The position numbers and the translations under genes are program-made. From RPQJ01 sp963754535 (GTDB taxonomy: Bacteria > Pseudomonadota > Gammaproteobacteria > Steroidobacterales > Steroidobacteraceae): a stretch of DNA of 64,000 nt. Below, piece after piece: positions 27,545-36,386 of this stretch. The stretch is taken from assembly GCA_963754535.1 (NCBI GenBank), contig CAVWGG010000014.1, positions 124,001 to 188,000 of the forward strand. The letters run 5' to 3'. The notes beneath the pieces are model-generated. The model saw only the letters and a program-made list of their open reading frames with translations. It had not been told where the DNA came from and did no database searches. Position 1 is the stretch's first letter, and each line of letters opens with the position of its first letter.

Positions 27545-28710
27545 AAAAGCGCACGCGGGTCACGCACCCGCCGGAGGTGAGCGTTCCCGCGGACAACCGC
27601 CCGCTGGTCGCGCCGATCTACCAGTCGGTGAAGTTCACGTTCGACGACGTCGACGCGACGCTCGAGCTGTTCAAGGGCAGGCGCGAAGGCTTCTACTATT
27701 CCCGCATCGCCAACCCTACGCTGCGACAGCTCGAGCTGCTGCTCGCCGAACTGCAGGGCCGCGACGGGTGCCTGCTGACGGGTTCCGGCATCGCCGCGAT
27801 TTCAATGCCGCTGATCGCGCTGCTCAAGGCGGGCGATCACGTCGTCTATTTCGCCGAGCAATACCAGCCGACACGCGCTCTCATCGGACGCGTGCTGCGC
27901 CGGTTCGGGGTCACCAGCACGATGCTGTCGATCGACGACCTCGACGGACTCGAGCGCGTGCTGGCGGCGACGCCTGCGCGGATGGTTGTTTTCGAGTCGC
28001 CGACCAATCCTGTGCTCAAGGTCGCGGATATCGAGCGGCTGACCGCCACCGCACGACGTCATGGCGCGCTGACGCTACTCGACAACACGCTTGCAGGATT
28101 TCACAACCACGGCCAGTACGACATCGACCTGTACGCGCACAGCCTGACCAAGTACGCGTCGGGGCATGGTGACGTGATGGGAGGCGCGATCATCGGCCGC
28201 GCCGAGCTCATCGATTCGATGCGTGAAGACATTGGAATTCTCGGGCCGACCCTGGACCCGCACGCGGCATTCCTGCTGCAGCGCGGCATGAAGACCTACT
28301 TCGTCCGCTGGGATGCCCAATGCAGGAATGCGCAGCGCATCGCCGAGCACCTGTCGGGACACCCGCGGATCGAGCGCGTTCGCTACCCGGGCTTGCCGGG
28401 CGATCCTGGCCATGAGCTGGCACGCAAGCAAATGCATGACTTCGGCACGATCGTCACGGTCGACGTGGCGGGCGATGCGGAAGCGGGTTCGCGCTTCGCC
28501 GAACGGTTGGAACTTTTCTCGATTACGGCGAGCCTCGGTTCGACCGAATCGCTGGTGGTGCCGCCAGCGCTGCAGAAGGTTCGCGGCTTCACCGAAACCC
28601 AGCAGCGATGGACCGACATCGGACCGGGCACAGTGCGCCTGTCCATCGGCCTCGAAGACGTCGACGACCTCATTGCGGACCTCGACCAGGCGCTTGCAGC
28701 CACGAAGTAG
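27541..28710 (+). CDS. Cys/Met metabolism PLP enzyme (cystathionine gamma-lyase/synthase family)
   Basis: The 389-residue protein carries the family core: YYSRIANPTLRQLE, TGSGIAAISMPLIALLKAGD, FESPTNPVLKVADI and the PLP lysine in HSLTKYASGHGDVMGG. It may act as gamma-lyase, beta-lyase or gamma-synthase, and sequence alone does not separate these. Its ATG overlaps the omega-amidase stop, so the three genes form a tightly coupled operon likely concerned with sulphur amino acids or their 2-oxo acids. Confidence 0.82.
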   Translation: MKKRTRVTHPPEVSVPADNRPLVAPIYQSVKFTFDDVDATLELFKGRREGFYYSRIANPTLRQLELLLAELQGRDGCLLTGSGIAAISMPLIALLKAGDHVVYFAEQYQPTRALIGRVLRRFGVTSTMLSIDDLDGLERVLAATPARMVVFESPTNPVLKVADIERLTATARRHGALTLLDNTLAGFHNHGQYDIDLYAHSLTKYASGHGDVMGGAIIGRAELIDSMREDIGILGPTLDPHAAFLLQRGMKTYFVRWDAQCRNAQRIAEHLSGHPRIERVRYPGLPGDPGHELARKQMHDFGTIVTVDVAGDAEAGSRFAERLELFSITASLGSTESLVVPPALQKVRGFTETQQRWTDIGPGTVRLSIGLEDVDDLIADLDQALAATK

Positions 28711-28769
28711 GACAAGGCTGACGGGCCTGTCTGCTATGCTCAGCCGAAAGTGGGGCAGGGCAATTGGCA

Positions 28770-31166
28770 ATGGACGCCGGGGGCCTTCAGGACGGTTTTC
28801 GCCTAGGGGATTGGCTGATCGAGCCCAGGGAATTCCGCGCGACTTCCGTGGACTGCACCTCCAGCTTGAACGAAGACCAGGTCAAGCTGCTGCTCGCACT
28901 CGCAGCACGTCACGGCGAAGCCGTAGGTCGCCGCACGCTCCGCCACGAACTCTGGCCCGATCACCACCACCACGCTGCCGAAGAGAAGCTGCGCGCGGCC
29001 GTTGCCGCGCTGCGCGCGCTGTTCGGTGATAAGCCACGGCATCCGCGTTACATCGCATCCGTCGGCCAGGACGCCTACGCGCTGATTGCGCACTTCGAGC
29101 GCGTCGCGCCGCGCACGCAAGCGGCAGCACCTGCTGAAAATGAAATCGTGGCGAACGAAACCTTCGGGGGCCGTCTGCAGCGACTGCTCGTCGAGCTGCA
29201 GCGGCGTCACGTCTTCAAGGTCACGGCGTCCTACCTGGTCGGCATGTGGATCATGCTGCAGGTGGCAGAAGTGACGTTCCAGCCGCTGCGATTTCCGGAT
29301 TGGTGGATGACGGCATTGACGATCCTGGCGGTCACCGGCCTGCCGATCGTCCTCGTCCTGGCGTGGACCTACGAGATCACGCCGGAAGGCGTCATGGTCG
29401 ATCCGGGTGTCGAGGGCACCGGCGTCATGCGCAGGTTGGCACGTCCGCGCCAGTCCATCGCGCCCGCCATCGTGCTGGGCGTTGCCCTGATGGCGCTGGT
29501 CACGGGTTTCGCGTGGTGGCGCTCGATCGACGTGCGGGCGACTGCTGCGGCGGAGCCGGTTCCGCCGATGGAACCCGGGCCCCGCTCGATCGCCGTGCTG
29601 CCCCTGGTCGACATGAGCGCGGCCGGCGGCAAGGCCTTCCTTGGCGACGGACTGAGCGAGGAGCTTTCGACGAAGCTCGCGCAGATACCGGGATTGCGCG
29701 TGGCGGCTCGCACCTCCGCCTTCGAGTTCAAGGGCAGGAACCTCGATGTGCGCAAGATCGGCCAGTCTTTGGGTGTGCGGCACGTGCTGGAGGGCAGCGT
29801 GCGTCGCAACGGCGACAACGTACGGGTGACGGTGCAGTTGATCGACACCGCGACCGGGTATCACGTGTGGGCCGGCAATTTCGATACGGCCTGGCGCGAC
29901 GTCCTGGAGCTGCAGGACGACATCGCCATCTCCGTCACGGATGCGCTGCAGGTCGTCCTCAAGGATCCGAATCTGCAACGCAGCGAGGAAAAGGAGCACC
30001 AGCTCGATACACGAGCCATTGACCCGTACCTGGCCGGTCTTGCCGCCCTGCGCCAACCGGGCGATCTCAGCAGGCTGAAGCGGGCCGAGCAGTCTTTCAG
30101 GACGGCGATCGACATCGACCCCGAGTTCGCCGGAGCCTATGCGGGGCTCTGCCGGACTTACGCGCGGCAGTTCGAGCGCACGCGCGACCCTGCTCCGCTG
30201 GCGGCCGCGGACAGTGTCTGCAGGAAATCCCTCGAACTTGATTCCTCGCTGGTCGAAACCGAGAAGGCGCTGGCAAGCATGGCCGTCGTTGCCGGGAAGT
30301 TCGATTCGGCTGCAGAGGCCTATCGCGGGCTGCTCGCGCGCAACCCGCAGGATGCGGATGCTCACATCGGTCTCGGCGAAGCGCTGGAGGGCCTGGGCAG
30401 GAGCACGGAGGCCGAGGCGTCCTACCGCAGGGCGATCGCGGTCGAGCCGGCCTACTGGGGCGCCCATGCCGCGCTCGCGTCATACCTGTTCCAGCGCGGC
30501 AAGATTGACGAGGCAACCAACGCCCTGCGCAAGGTCACCGAGCTGGTGCCTTCGAGCGCGCATGCCTGGAGCAATCTCGGCGGTGCGCTGCAGATGGCGG
30601 GGAACCTCAACGGGGCACTGCAGGCCTACGATCATTCGCTGCGGCTTGAACCGTCGAAGGATGCCTACTCGAACCTGGCGACGTCCTATTTTTACCTCGG
30701 CCAGTTTCCTGAGGCCGTCGCCAACTACGAGCGTGCCGCCGAACTAGGGGAGCACGACCATGTGATCCAGGGCAACCTGGGCGATGCGCTCTGGCAGATC
30801 GACGGTCGCAGGAACGAGGCGATCGCGCGCTATCGGCGTGCGATCCTGTTGGCCGAGACTGAACTCGAGGCCAACCCGGCCGATGCCACGTTGCTGGCTC
30901 AGTTGGGGTACTACTACGGTCGCGTAGGTGATCGCGACCAGTCGCAGCACTACCTGTCCCAAGCGCTTGCGGCTGGCCCCGACATGCTCTATGTGCAGTA
31001 TTTCGTCGGCGTCGCGGCCGCCGACAAGGGCGATCGCGAGACTGCGCTGCAGGCTGTCGCCACACTGGTCCGGTTGGGATATCCGTTGTCGCTGTTGCGT
31101 TCCGCGCCGGAGTTCCGCAGTCTGTTGCAGGACGCCGAGTACAAGAAAATCATCGGCGCCAGTTGA
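28770..31166 (+). CDS. Membrane-anchored winged-helix regulator with TolB_N-like and TPR domains
   Basis: The 798-residue protein begins with an OmpR/CadC-type winged helix (about 10-100). Hydrophobic helices follow (LVGMWIMLQVAEV, ALTILAVTGLPIVLVLAW, IVLGVALMALVTGF). Next comes a domain beginning RSIAVLPLVDMS and continuing FLGDGLSEELSTKLAQIPGL, usual in adenylate-cyclase-like/TolB_N proteins, then at least six TPR-like repeats to the C-terminus. It is likely a CadC-like membrane transcription factor with an extracytoplasmic sensor. A TTG six bases upstream of the ATG is an alternative start. The target genes are unknown. Confidence 0.8.
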   Translation: MDAGGLQDGFRLGDWLIEPREFRATSVDCTSSLNEDQVKLLLALAARHGEAVGRRTLRHELWPDHHHHAAEEKLRAAVAALRALFGDKPRHPRYIASVGQDAYALIAHFERVAPRTQAAAPAENEIVANETFGGRLQRLLVELQRRHVFKVTASYLVGMWIMLQVAEVTFQPLRFPDWWMTALTILAVTGLPIVLVLAWTYEITPEGVMVDPGVEGTGVMRRLARPRQSIAPAIVLGVALMALVTGFAWWRSIDVRATAAAEPVPPMEPGPRSIAVLPLVDMSAAGGKAFLGDGLSEELSTKLAQIPGLRVAARTSAFEFKGRNLDVRKIGQSLGVRHVLEGSVRRNGDNVRVTVQLIDTATGYHVWAGNFDTAWRDVLELQDDIAISVTDALQVVLKDPNLQRSEEKEHQLDTRAIDPYLAGLAALRQPGDLSRLKRAEQSFRTAIDIDPEFAGAYAGLCRTYARQFERTRDPAPLAAADSVCRKSLELDSSLVETEKALASMAVVAGKFDSAAEAYRGLLARNPQDADAHIGLGEALEGLGRSTEAEASYRRAIAVEPAYWGAHAALASYLFQRGKIDEATNALRKVTELVPSSAHAWSNLGGALQMAGNLNGALQAYDHSLRLEPSKDAYSNLATSYFYLGQFPEAVANYERAAELGEHDHVIQGNLGDALWQIDGRRNEAIARYRRAILLAETELEANPADATLLAQLGYYYGRVGDRDQSQHYLSQALAAGPDMLYVQYFVGVAAADKGDRETALQAVATLVRLGYPLSLLRSAPEFRSLLQDAEYKKIIGAS

Positions 31167-31253
31167 CCGGCAGCCGCTGTTGTTCTCGCGTTGGCCTGCG
31201 ATCAGGCGACGCTTTCGTCGGTACGACAGTCTGACCAACAGGGGGGATGTGCA

Positions 31254-31796
31254 ATGGATGTCGCAGCGATTAATCGTTCTCTGGGACTCTCCGGTGCATT
31301 ACTGGCTATGGTGCTGTTCGCCGGGTGTGCTAACACGCGCGACGGAACCGGAGGCAACTCCGAAGGGCCGACGGACCACTATTTCACGTTCAGCGTCACG
31401 CCGGTCCCTGCCACCGGCACCCCAGCCTACATTGACGTCCAGCCGCTCGCGCCGACGGACGGCCTGTATGGCGGTGGCAATGCCCGTATCGAATCGAAGT
31501 CGTCCGGTGACAGGAACATCGTCGTCTGGAAATCGCGCACGCCGTTCTGGATCCGGTTCGAGAGCATGAAGTCGAACAGGGGCAACGGCGGCAACAGGTT
31601 TGGCCCGGCGGATTTCACGAAGTCGAAGGATGACGGCGCCGACCCATACAGGTATTACTTCGAGCAGGCGCTGCCGTCTGGCGGCGGCAAGACTGAAACT
31701 GCCAAGTACTTCCTGACGGTCTCGGGCGTGGATCCGGCCGCTCCCAGGAAGGCACTCGGCTTCGAGCTCGACCCCGTCATCATCGTCGACCGCTGA
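31254..31796 (+). CDS. Uncharacterised lipoprotein
   Basis: A 180-residue protein with a lipoprotein signal (lipobox LFAGC) and a mature region that I cannot assign. It contains HYFTFSVTPVPATGTPAYID and YYFEQALPSGGGKTETAKY and looks like a small beta-rich domain of about 140 residues. It sits between the TPR regulator and the transporter on the same strand, 87 bases behind the first and 12 bases before the second. Confidence 0.7.
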   Translation: MDVAAINRSLGLSGALLAMVLFAGCANTRDGTGGNSEGPTDHYFTFSVTPVPATGTPAYIDVQPLAPTDGLYGGGNARIESKSSGDRNIVVWKSRTPFWIRFESMKSNRGNGGNRFGPADFTKSKDDGADPYRYYFEQALPSGGGKTETAKYFLTVSGVDPAAPRKALGFELDPVIIVDR

Positions 31797-31808
31797 GGCT
31801 GACTCCGC

Positions 31809-33464
31809 TTGATCACCGACCACACAGGCCTCAGCCCCTTCGAGCGGTTGCTTTCGTTCGTCACGCGCGTGCGGCCCGGGGAGGGCCGCGCCGCGTTCCT
31901 GTTCTTCATGCACGCGTTCCTGCTGCTCTCCTCGTACCAGGTGGTGAAGGCGCTGCGTGAAGCGTTCATGCTCACGAAGTTTTCGGCCGAGACGCGCTCC
32001 TATGCCATCGCGCTGATTGCGCTGGTGCTGATGATCGTCGTGCCGTTCTACGGCTGGGTGCGGCGCCACCTCGACGGCGCGCGCCTGCTGCGCGCCGTCA
32101 CGGTATTCTTCGTCGTCACGATGCCGATTTTCGCGCTGCTCGCGCAGTCGGGCGTGTCGATCGCATTTGCGTTCTACATCTGGGTCAGCATCTACGGCGT
32201 GATGGTCGTCTCGCAGATGTGGGCGTTCGCCGCCGATTCGTTCAACGTCAAGAGCGGCCAGCGTCTGTTCGTGGTGATCATGCTGGGCGCGAACCTGGGG
32301 GCGCTGGCCGGCGCCAAGACCACCCAGTTGCTGGCGGGCTCGCTGTCGTCGATCGGCCTGATGGTGCTGGCGGCGGTCATACTCGGCACAACGCTGCTGC
32401 TCGCGGGGCCCGAGCGCGCGGCCGTGCCGGAAGGTTCGCGCGCCATTTCAGTGGAGCACGGCCGGCCCGTGCCGCGTCTGCTCGGCGGCATCGGTCTCGT
32501 CCTGCGCGACCGCTACCTGTTGCTGATCGCGCTGCTCATCGTGCTGCTCAACTGGATCAACACGACGGGAGAATTCATCCTCGCCGATTTTGTGAAGGCC
32601 GATGCCACGGCACGCGTCGCCGCGAGTGGAGGGGCGCTCGACCTCGGCACGCTGCTCACGGCGTTCTACGGCGACTTCCAGTTCTGGGTGACGCTGGTCA
32701 GTTTCGGCATCCAGTTGTTCCTGGTCTCGCGCATCTTCCGGACGGTCGGCGTGCGCGGGGCGTTGCTCATCCAGCCGCTGATCGTGGCGGCTGGTTATGG
32801 CGTACTGGCGCTGTCGCCCATGCTCGGCGGCTTCGTGCCGATCTTCACGCTTGTCCGCCTGATCAAGATCGCGGAGAACGGCATCGACTATTCGTTGATG
32901 AACACCACGCGCCAGGCGTTGTTCCTGCCCGTCGACCGCGACTCCAAGTACGACGGCAAGACCGCCATCGACACGTTTTTCGTGCGTTTCGGCGACCTCA
33001 TCCAGGCGCTGGCAGTGTACATCGGGCTCAACCACCTGCACTGGGATGCGCCTAAGTTCGCGCTGCTGAACCTGGTGCTTGCGTTCGCATGGATTGTGCT
33101 CGCGGTGGCCATCGGCCGCGGTTTCAGCCGCAAGGCGCTCGAAAACGTCATGAACGTGGCGCCCGAGGCGGTCGAGGAAATCCCCGACCTGGTCTTTGCG
33201 CCGGGCCAGCCGTTCCTGCACCCCGTTTCGCCGACCGCATTCCGGGACGCGGATCCTGGCGACGTGCTGCATCTTCGCGCCTGCTGCGACGACGGCAAGC
33301 CGCTGCCGCACTGGGTGCGGTTCGACGTGCGTCAGCGCGCGTTCGTCGGCACGGCGCCGGCCGACGTCAAAATCGACGAGCTGCACATCGCAGTGATCGC
33401 GAGTGACGTCGACGGTCTCGAAGCGCGCGCCACGTTCGTCGTCAGGCGGTTCGTCACCACCTGA
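31809..33464 (+). CDS. ATP/ADP-carrier-like (NTT/MFS) membrane transporter with C-terminal cadherin-like domain
   Basis: The first 460 residues form about 11-12 hydrophobic helices with conserved spots VVKALREAFMLTKF, MWAFAADSFNVKSGQRLF and RQALFLPVDRDSKYDGKTAI, as in the nucleotide-transporter-like proteins of free-living bacteria. The last 85 residues (FLHPVSPTAFRDADPGD to FVVRRF) look like a putative-Ig/dystroglycan cadherin-like domain, with the signature PLPHWVRFDVRQRAFVGTAP and VIASDVDGLEARATF. TTG 31809 is the only start near the first helix. Substrate is unknown, and true nucleotide exchange is not implied outside intracellular bacteria. Confidence 0.75.
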   Translation: MITDHTGLSPFERLLSFVTRVRPGEGRAAFLFFMHAFLLLSSYQVVKALREAFMLTKFSAETRSYAIALIALVLMIVVPFYGWVRRHLDGARLLRAVTVFFVVTMPIFALLAQSGVSIAFAFYIWVSIYGVMVVSQMWAFAADSFNVKSGQRLFVVIMLGANLGALAGAKTTQLLAGSLSSIGLMVLAAVILGTTLLLAGPERAAVPEGSRAISVEHGRPVPRLLGGIGLVLRDRYLLLIALLIVLLNWINTTGEFILADFVKADATARVAASGGALDLGTLLTAFYGDFQFWVTLVSFGIQLFLVSRIFRTVGVRGALLIQPLIVAAGYGVLALSPMLGGFVPIFTLVRLIKIAENGIDYSLMNTTRQALFLPVDRDSKYDGKTAIDTFFVRFGDLIQALAVYIGLNHLHWDAPKFALLNLVLAFAWIVLAVAIGRGFSRKALENVMNVAPEAVEEIPDLVFAPGQPFLHPVSPTAFRDADPGDVLHLRACCDDGKPLPHWVRFDVRQRAFVGTAPADVKIDELHIAVIASDVDGLEARATFVVRRFVTT

Positions 33465-33473
33465 CGCACCGTG

Positions 33474-35366
33474 TCAGCGACCCGTGGCGGGGGTGCTCAC
33501 AGCCGCAGGCAGTGCCAGCAGTGCATCGCGACGATCCAGGATCGCCTTGCGTCCCTTCGCGTCCAGCAGCTCTCCGAGCGACGTCTCGAGGCTGGACTCG
33601 TCCAGTGCCGCGACCCTGCGCCGAAGCTCTGCGCCTGCCGCAGGCGGTCGCGCCTTGAGGTAGGCGGGGAGCGACTTCGACGAGCCGAACGCGCGATCGT
33701 GCGCCGTGATGTAGACGAACCAGTCCTCGGAGTCGAACAACAGCGAGTCCGGCGTGCGGCCTTCGTTGCCAATCAGAGTATCGAACGCGTAGACGAGCTG
33801 GAACTGCGGCTCTGCGCCGCACCAGCCGCCGCCACGCAACTGTTGCTGCTGCACCTCGGCCTGCGTCACCCACTTGAGCGGACGCCCCTGCAGCACGCCC
33901 CGCTGGCCCTGGACTTCGCGTTCGACCGTGACTGGCACGATGCCGAGCCCGAGCTGGCGGTCGAGCCGGTACGCCGCGACTTCCTTGCGGGCAGCGCCAG
34001 CCGTGCGCACCTGGAAAATCGCGGGAATCCGCTTGCCACCATGGTTCACGGAGACGTTCGTCTCGTTGGGGCCGCGCGGGCCGTCCACCGTCGCTTCGCC
34101 ATCGCGCAACGCGGCCAGCACGCTCGCGTCGTCGAGTTCGTTCGGTGCGACGAACAGGCCCTCGGGCTTGAGTGGCACCGCCGCCGGTTCGCCGGCATAC
34201 CGGACGCTGAGACCGGACGGCTCGATGAACAGCGCCGCTGCGCGTCCCTTGTAGGCCGCCCGGTTCATGCCCGCATCCAGTTTCACCACGCGCCCGTCGA
34301 AGCGCGACGCTGCGCGCTGATCGCGGGTGGGGGTGTGGCCAACCACCAGCCGGGCGACGCCGAACTGTTGCAGCAGCGGCAGCATCACGTCCGCCTCGGC
34401 CACTTCGTTGCACAGCGCGGCGCCGCGATACCAGTTGGGCCCGTCCGCCGACAGCAGGTCGCTGTTGGCAGCGGTGGCGAACCGCTGCACGGCATCGGTG
34501 AGTGCGCCATCCGTCGTGCCGCCACCCGCCGACGCGGCTGCCGTCATCACCGCGAGGCGTTCCCGGGCCAGCTTCGAGCGGGCGCGGTATTCGTCGCCGG
34601 GCTGCAGCAACCCGGCCTGCTCGAGGCGACCCTCGAGGCCGAGGTAATCGGTCAGCGCCGTGCGATAGCGCAGGTTCACTTCCGGCAGGCTCATGCCGCG
34701 CAGCACGTTCGACGGCCCCGCGTGCATAAAGAGGGTGTCGTTGACTGCAATTGCCACCGGCAGCGAGAGCAGCCATTTTCCGTACTTGCCCCCGGGGCCG
34801 AGCGCCGCGCGGTGGCCGAAGTAGCCCGGTGGAAATTTCTGGTCGAATGCAGCACCGGAGCCGGGGCCTTGCGCCGCTTCCCATGCCTTGCGCCGGTCCG
34901 CGCGTTCGGCGGCGGATTCGACGTCCACGTAACTGGCGTACTCGCCCGGGTCGACGTAGCGCAGGTCACCGAGCACGTTCATCGCCTCGTGGTTACCGAG
35001 GACGACGTGCAGCTGGCCACCGGCTGTCGTGGCCTCGCCCTGCAGTCGCATCAGCAGGTCCAGGACCTTGCGCGAATCGGCGCCGCGGTCGAGCAGGTCG
35101 CCGAGGCTCACGACGTGCGTGCGTCCGGCAGCCCAGTGGTCCTGCGCGTCGACGATGCCCGTCTCGCGCAGCAGCGTGAGCAGTTCCGTGTACGCGCCGT
35201 GCACGTCGGCGAAGGCCACGACGCGGTCGACACCCTTGAACTGAACCTGGGCTGATGGTGCGGTGGCCGGTGGCGCCGATGGGCTCGAGGCAGCGGCCAG
35301 CGTGCTTGCAGCAGGCATGCTGATAAGGCACGCGAGGACGAGCTTCGACAGACGGAGATTCAGCAT
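33474..35366 (-). CDS. Secreted Shewanella-like PPP phosphatase fused to a degenerate kinase-like domain
   Basis: After a signal peptide (ending near STLAAASSP) comes a metallophosphoesterase with PPP-family motifs: DVHG (Asp54, His56), GDLLDRG (89-95), GNHEAMN (124-130), HAG near 215 and GHTPTRDQ (343-350). LGDLRYVDP and KYGKWLLSLPVAI are typical of Shewanella-like protein phosphatases. Residues of about 405-575 resemble an atypical kinase: KEVAAYRLDRQLGLGIVPVT, then FDTLIGNEGRTPDSLL and YITAHDRAFG, with the usual DRH-N and D-x-G positions altered. The gene starts 10 bases after a kinase-like gene. It probably acts in the periplasm on phosphoproteins or phosphorylated glycans, which is an inference. 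Confidence 0.75.
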   Translation of the reverse strand: MLNLRLSKLVLACLISMPAASTLAAASSPSAPPATAPSAQVQFKGVDRVVAFADVHGAYTELLTLLRETGIVDAQDHWAAGRTHVVSLGDLLDRGADSRKVLDLLMRLQGEATTAGGQLHVVLGNHEAMNVLGDLRYVDPGEYASYVDVESAAERADRRKAWEAAQGPGSGAAFDQKFPPGYFGHRAALGPGGKYGKWLLSLPVAIAVNDTLFMHAGPSNVLRGMSLPEVNLRYRTALTDYLGLEGRLEQAGLLQPGDEYRARSKLARERLAVMTAAASAGGGTTDGALTDAVQRFATAANSDLLSADGPNWYRGAALCNEVAEADVMLPLLQQFGVARLVVGHTPTRDQRAASRFDGRVVKLDAGMNRAAYKGRAAALFIEPSGLSVRYAGEPAAVPLKPEGLFVAPNELDDASVLAALRDGEATVDGPRGPNETNVSVNHGGKRIPAIFQVRTAGAARKEVAAYRLDRQLGLGIVPVTVEREVQGQRGVLQGRPLKWVTQAEVQQQQLRGGGWCGAEPQFQLVYAFDTLIGNEGRTPDSLLFDSEDWFVYITAHDRAFGSSKSLPAYLKARPPAAGAELRRRVAALDESSLETSLGELLDAKGRKAILDRRDALLALPAAVSTPATGR

Positions 35367-35376
35367 CCTTGCGTCC

Positions 35377-36360
35377 TCAGTTTGGAGTCGCCACCACGGC
35401 GATCTCACCGGCATCGATGCGCTGGAGCAGGCGGACCAGCAGGCGATTCACGGCGGAGATCTCGCTCTTCGTGAGGCCCATCTGCAGGTCGTTGCCTTTG
35501 CGCCGCACGCCGCGCAACGGGGCAAGGTTCGGCCCAAGGGCGACGGGGACGTAGCGATCGCCTTCGAGCTTCCATTGGGCCAGCACGCCGAGTCGCTGCT
35601 CGAGCACCGGCACGGTGATCGCGCGCAGCTTCGCGACCGTATCGGCCGGCAAACGGCTCACGCGGATATCCTTCCACGCCTCGCCCCGATCGCTGTCCTT
35701 GGACGCGAAGGCAACGCCGTGATCGATGGAGAACACACGGGCGCCGGTCGGCGACTTGCCGATGAGGAAATTGCCGACGTTCGAATCACGGTGCTCGATC
35801 AGGTAGGTCAGAACGTTGAGCTGCCCGATGTGACGCGCGTACACGGCATCGGCGTCGAAGCGGGCGGGATCGTAGACGTCGGCGACCACGGCGATGTCGC
35901 TCAGCCAGTACTGCAGCACGGCCAGCACCTGGTCGGCGGACGAGAACGTCCGCGCGACGCCGGCCTGGTACTGCACGAAATCCTGGCGCGGAATCATGCG
36001 CAGCGCCGTGGGCGGCACCACGTACTCGGCGGGGTCGATGAAGAGCTTCTGCAGTTCGTAGGCCGCGAGGTCGTAACGCGGCACGTTGTTGAACGTTTCG
36101 GCGCCGGGCTCGGCCTTGCGCAGCTTGACGCGCAGCGGCGGCGCGCCACCGAGGGAAACGTCCGCCCGCAGCGTGATGTCGCCCTTCGCCTTGGGGCGGC
36201 TGATCTCGGCCTGGGTGATGACCAGCGGTTCGGCGGCGAGCAGGCGCTCGAGGTCGGCGATCGGCTGGGTGATGTTGGCGTCCTGCGCCACGGCCGTGGC
36301 TGCCAGCCCGAGCAGCAAAGGCAGTGCGAACAGGCGCGCAGGTACCCTCTTCGTGTTCAT
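35377..36360 (-). CDS. Secreted protein with atypical (PI3/4K- or FAM20-like) kinase fold
   Basis: The 327-residue product has a signal peptide cleaved near ATAVAQD. The remainder shows an atypical-kinase pattern: a candidate ATP lysine in RVKLRK (Lys79), an acidic helix YDLAAYELQKLF (Glu102) followed by VPPTALRMIP, a catalytic-loop-like IEHRDSNVGNFLIG (Asp192, Asn197) and a metal-loop-like FSIDHGVAFAS (Asp213). This order matches PI3/4-kinase-like and FAM20-like enzymes, but identity is low and activity is unproven. It is 26 bases behind the glycosyltransferase gene and 10 bases before the secreted phosphatase, so a periplasmic kinase/phosphatase pair is suggested. Confidence 0.6.
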   Translation of the reverse strand: MNTKRVPARLFALPLLLGLAATAVAQDANITQPIADLERLLAAEPLVITQAEISRPKAKGDITLRADVSLGGAPPLRVKLRKAEPGAETFNNVPRYDLAAYELQKLFIDPAEYVVPPTALRMIPRQDFVQYQAGVARTFSSADQVLAVLQYWLSDIAVVADVYDPARFDADAVYARHIGQLNVLTYLIEHRDSNVGNFLIGKSPTGARVFSIDHGVAFASKDSDRGEAWKDIRVSRLPADTVAKLRAITVPVLEQRLGVLAQWKLEGDRYVPVALGPNLAPLRGVRRKGNDLQMGLTKSEISAVNRLLVRLLQRIDAGEIAVVATPN

Positions 36361-36386
36361 CGGTCTCCCTCCCTCGTCGGAGATAA

